DNA of 13,169 nt from Anaerolineae bacterium (GTDB lineage Bacteria > Chloroflexota > Anaerolineae > Anaerolineales > E44-bin32), in NCBI GenBank assembly GCA_030598885.1, contig JAUVOZ010000040.1, positions 1-13,169 on the forward strand, read 5' to 3'. A model generated the notes under the pieces. It was not told where the DNA came from, searched no databases, and saw only the letters and a list, made by a program, of their open reading frames with translations. This document shows, in pieces, positions 11,183 through 13,169 of this stretch (positions within the stretch are counted from its first letter, which is position 1; every line of letters begins with the position of its first letter). A program made the translations under genes and the position numbers.

Positions 11183-13169
11183 CTAAGGGCTTCCCAACGG
11201 TTGCCAATCGGGTTGCATATCCTGTCCGGGGTGGTTGGTAAGCCTAGTCTCACCTATACCGCTGCTTGTCATAAGGTAAATTTCGGGATTTTGGTCCCGG
11301 GTGCTAGTGAAGACAATCCATTGCCCGTCAGGCGAGAAATCTGGCTCTTTGTTGCCATTAGATTCGGTAAGCTTAGTGTATTGCCACCCACGATCTTTGA
11401 GGGGGGCAATGTAAATTTCATTGGTCCCCCGCTTGTAATACCAGGTGAATACGATTGTTGAACCATCGGGTGACCAATCCATGTGATCCACTGTGACGAT
11501 CCTATCGTTGCGGTCAAAATCCGTTGGAACCCCACCGTTTGGAGAACGGATGTAAATCTGTGCCGGCGCGTTGTTGATCGAAACCGCGACGGCCAGAGTT
11601 TGATCTGTAGTTAGCCAGGCAGGGGGTGTCAGGTCTACTGGCGCCCAAGCAGGTGAGAACTCGACCGCACAGAAATCTACATCGCAAGAGATGTTTAATG
11701 GCTCCTCATCTAAGCATCCTCCTGGATTATCGAGGCAGTCGGTTTCCAGTATGAAAACTTGGCGCAGGTCACCGATGCGATTGCTGGTGAAAGCGATTTT
11801 GGTACCATCGGGGGACCAAGCGGGGTCGGTGTCATCTCCCGGGCTGTGAATCACCCGGTCTAAACCAGTGCCGTCGGCGTTGATAATCATGATATCTAGG
11901 CCGAGGTCGTTTCCGAAATCGTCTGTTCCCCCATCGGTGACGTAAAGCAATCTAGTACCATCGGGGGACCATTTGGGTTGTGCCTTGTCGCCTGGTCCGA
12001 AGGTGAGTTGGCGAGGGTCGCTGCCGTCGGCGCTCATCGTCCATATTTGCAGGATACCATCCGTCCGATCACTGACGAAGGCGATACGACCACCGCCACC
12101 AAACGGGACGGGGGTAATGGTTGGGGTGAGGGTCGGGGTTGGGGTGAGGCTCGGCATGAGGGTTATTGTAAGGGTTGCCGTTGGGGGCGGTGTGGTTGGT
12201 GTGGTGGTTTGTGTGGTGGTTGGGGTGTCGCTGGGTTGCAGGGCAACCGCGATCGGTTCGGTGGATGTGGGAGTAGCCGGCAGGCGTGAGATGGGGAAAT
12301 CAACATTTAGTGCGAGTGCTACACCACTGACAATCACAATTAGAACCAGCGCCCCAAGACCTATCAGTGAGCCGAGACGACTGGAGCGAAGTCGCGAGCG
12401 CGGTAAGGTTTCTCCAACAGAGGTTTTAGCAGTCACTTCTCCGCTTGGATGGGTTTGCGGCATGATTTCTTCCAACGCTGTTGCCGGTACTAACTGGTTT
12501 TGAAGCGCGGCGTTGAAGTTCTTGATATCAGGGAAGCGATCATCCTGATCGAGCGCCATTGCCCGGTTGAGCACTACGTCGATGTGCTCGGGGATAGCTG
12601 GATTCAGACTACGAGCCGACTTGAGCTCTGCTTTCTTGACCAAACGCTCGATACTGTCGGTCGGTATCTGGCCGGTGAGCAGGGTATAGATCGTTGCTGC
12701 CAGCGAGAACTGGTCGCTACGTGCGTCTGTTCGCTTAGTGCCATATTGTTCTGGTGGGGAGAAGCCAGGCGTAAGACCGCGAGCGCCGGTAGAAGTCTGT
12801 GCATGATCGAACACCTTGGCGATGCCGAAATCGACCAATATGACTGTGCCATTCGGCTGTAGTTTAAGGTTGGCCGGCTTGATGTCGCGATGAATTATCG
12901 GGGGTTGGCGAGAGTGCAAGTAAGCCAATGCATTGCATACAGCATTCGACCAGACGAGCGCCTCCTCGACTGTCGGGGGATGCTGTTGAGCATGTGTATG
13001 CAGATCTTCGCCTTCGATATAATCCATCACCAAGTATTGCCGTTCTTCGAGGATGAAATAATCGGTGACTCTCGGCAGATTAGGATGGCGTAGCCTTGCC
13101 AGGAGCTCGGCCTCACGACGAAACTGGCGCTCGGATTCAGGATTAAGGTTTAAATTCTCTTTGACTGCA
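11183..13169 (-). CDS. Receptor-type Ser/Thr protein kinase with extracytoplasmic TolB-like (PD40) propeller, 5' end outside window
   Basis: 661 residues are visible. The frame stays open past the right edge, so the glycine-rich loop is missing. The first codons read AVK, the kinase lysine (Lys3), followed by the helix-C glutamate (REAELL, Glu19), HRDIKPAN (93-100) and VDFG (112-115). SPPEQYG (137-143) occupies the place of APE in the activation segment. All catalytic residues are therefore present, and it should phosphorylate Ser/Thr in the cytoplasm. After the kinase come a membrane helix (about 266-288) and a Thr/Pro linker (about 297-353). An outer domain follows with PD40 blades marked by WSPDG or FSPDG at 400-404, 451-455, 565-569 and 611-615, closing with WQPLG (655). 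An insertion in the third blade holds four cysteines (478, 485, 495, 500). The propeller is probably the sensor. TTG 13033 is inside the kinase domain and is not the start. No ligand can be named. Confidence 0.9.
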   Translation of the reverse strand, partial: AVKENLNLNPESERQFRREAELLARLRHPNLPRVTDYFILEERQYLVMDYIEGEDLHTHAQQHPPTVEEALVWSNAVCNALAYLHSRQPPIIHRDIKPANLKLQPNGTVILVDFGIAKVFDHAQTSTGARGLTPGFSPPEQYGTKRTDARSDQFSLAATIYTLLTGQIPTDSIERLVKKAELKSARSLNPAIPEHIDVVLNRAMALDQDDRFPDIKNFNAALQNQLVPATALEEIMPQTHPSGEVTAKTSVGETLPRSRLRSSRLGSLIGLGALVLIVIVSGVALALNVDFPISRLPATPTSTEPIAVALQPSDTPTTTQTTTPTTPPPTATLTITLMPSLTPTPTLTPTITPVPFGGGGRIAFVSDRTDGILQIWTMSADGSDPRQLTFGPGDKAQPKWSPDGTRLLYVTDGGTDDFGNDLGLDIMIINADGTGLDRVIHSPGDDTDPAWSPDGTKIAFTSNRIGDLRQVFILETDCLDNPGGCLDEEPLNISCDVDFCAVEFSPAWAPVDLTPPAWLTTDQTLAVAVSINNAPAQIYIRSPNGGVPTDFDRNDRIVTVDHMDWSPDGSTIVFTWYYKRGTNEIYIAPLKDRGWQYTKLTESNGNKEPDFSPDGQWIVFTSTRDQNPEIYLMTSSGIGETRLTNHPGQDMQPDWQPLGSP
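12123..12144 (+). other. Potential G-quadruplex in the kinase linker region
   Basis: The plus strand reads GGGG-TGA-GGG-TC-GGGG-TT-GGGG, four runs of at least three G with loops of two or three bases, which satisfies the usual quadruplex pattern. It lies opposite the codons of the Thr/Pro linker, on the template strand of the kinase gene. It follows from codon usage in the TPTPT linker and may have no function. Confidence 0.5.

Noticed and set aside
12996..13033. TTG at 13033 as the start of the kinase
   Set aside because: The same frame continues upstream to the window edge with AVK, the helix-C glutamate and RLRHPN, all typical kinase N-lobe sequence, so the gene is truncated by the window.

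Overview
The window looks like chromosomal DNA of a Chloroflexota bacterium, probably of the Anaerolineae/Caldilineae type. This is inferred from gene content, not from a marker gene. The pointers are lipoproteins and a receptor kinase with long Thr/Pro (TPTPT) linkers, a class A penicillin-binding protein (PBP) with the C-terminal add-on domains common in that phylum, a kinase fused to a TolB-like propeller, DUF58 and DUF1786 genes, and a short tandem repeat built on a CCTTCGAC...GCTCAGGATG core. No rRNA, tRNA, CRISPR array, insertion sequence or phage gene was seen.

Left part (1-5008, all leftward). A DNA methyltransferase (122-958) is followed, with a TGATG stop/start overlap, by a gene that runs off the left edge. 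Just upstream lies a lipoprotein with a lectin-like domain (985-1821). A 387-bp intergenic stretch carries a 42-bp tandem repeat and a branched intrinsic terminator. Then comes a tightly packed operon: tdh-type threonine dehydrogenase (3956-4996), a membrane-anchored lectin-like protein (3048-3941) and a lectin-like lipoprotein (2209-3051). The three lectin-like proteins are divergent paralogues sharing a Cys pair and a CDG motif. A promoter, a leader hairpin and a region with possible remains of a small decayed gene lie to the right of tdh.

Middle (5446-9287). A PHP-family histidinol-phosphatase-like gene (leftward) and a 980-residue class A PBP-like gene (rightward) share a 95-bp divergent promoter region. 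The PBP keeps the overall family architecture. However, it lacks the two catalytic glutamates of the glycosyltransferase domain and the lysine of the transpeptidase SxxK motif, so it reads as a pseudoenzyme. This is the most striking observation in the window.

Right part (9271-13169, all leftward). A DUF58 gene stops about where its signature domain should begin, and its 3' end overlaps the 3' end of the PBP gene by 17 bp. Upstream is a DUF1786 gene overlapping it by 35 bp, with a TTGACA box and an adjoining perfect inverted repeat in front. A Hanks-type Ser/Thr kinase with a transmembrane segment and an extracytoplasmic PD40 propeller runs off the right edge.

Envelope and surface functions dominate: three surface lectin-like proteins, the PBP-like protein, the kinase with an external sensor and the membrane DUF58 protein. 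Amino-acid metabolism (tdh, histidinol phosphatase) and DNA modification are interspersed. No single new multi-gene system is proven by this sequence.
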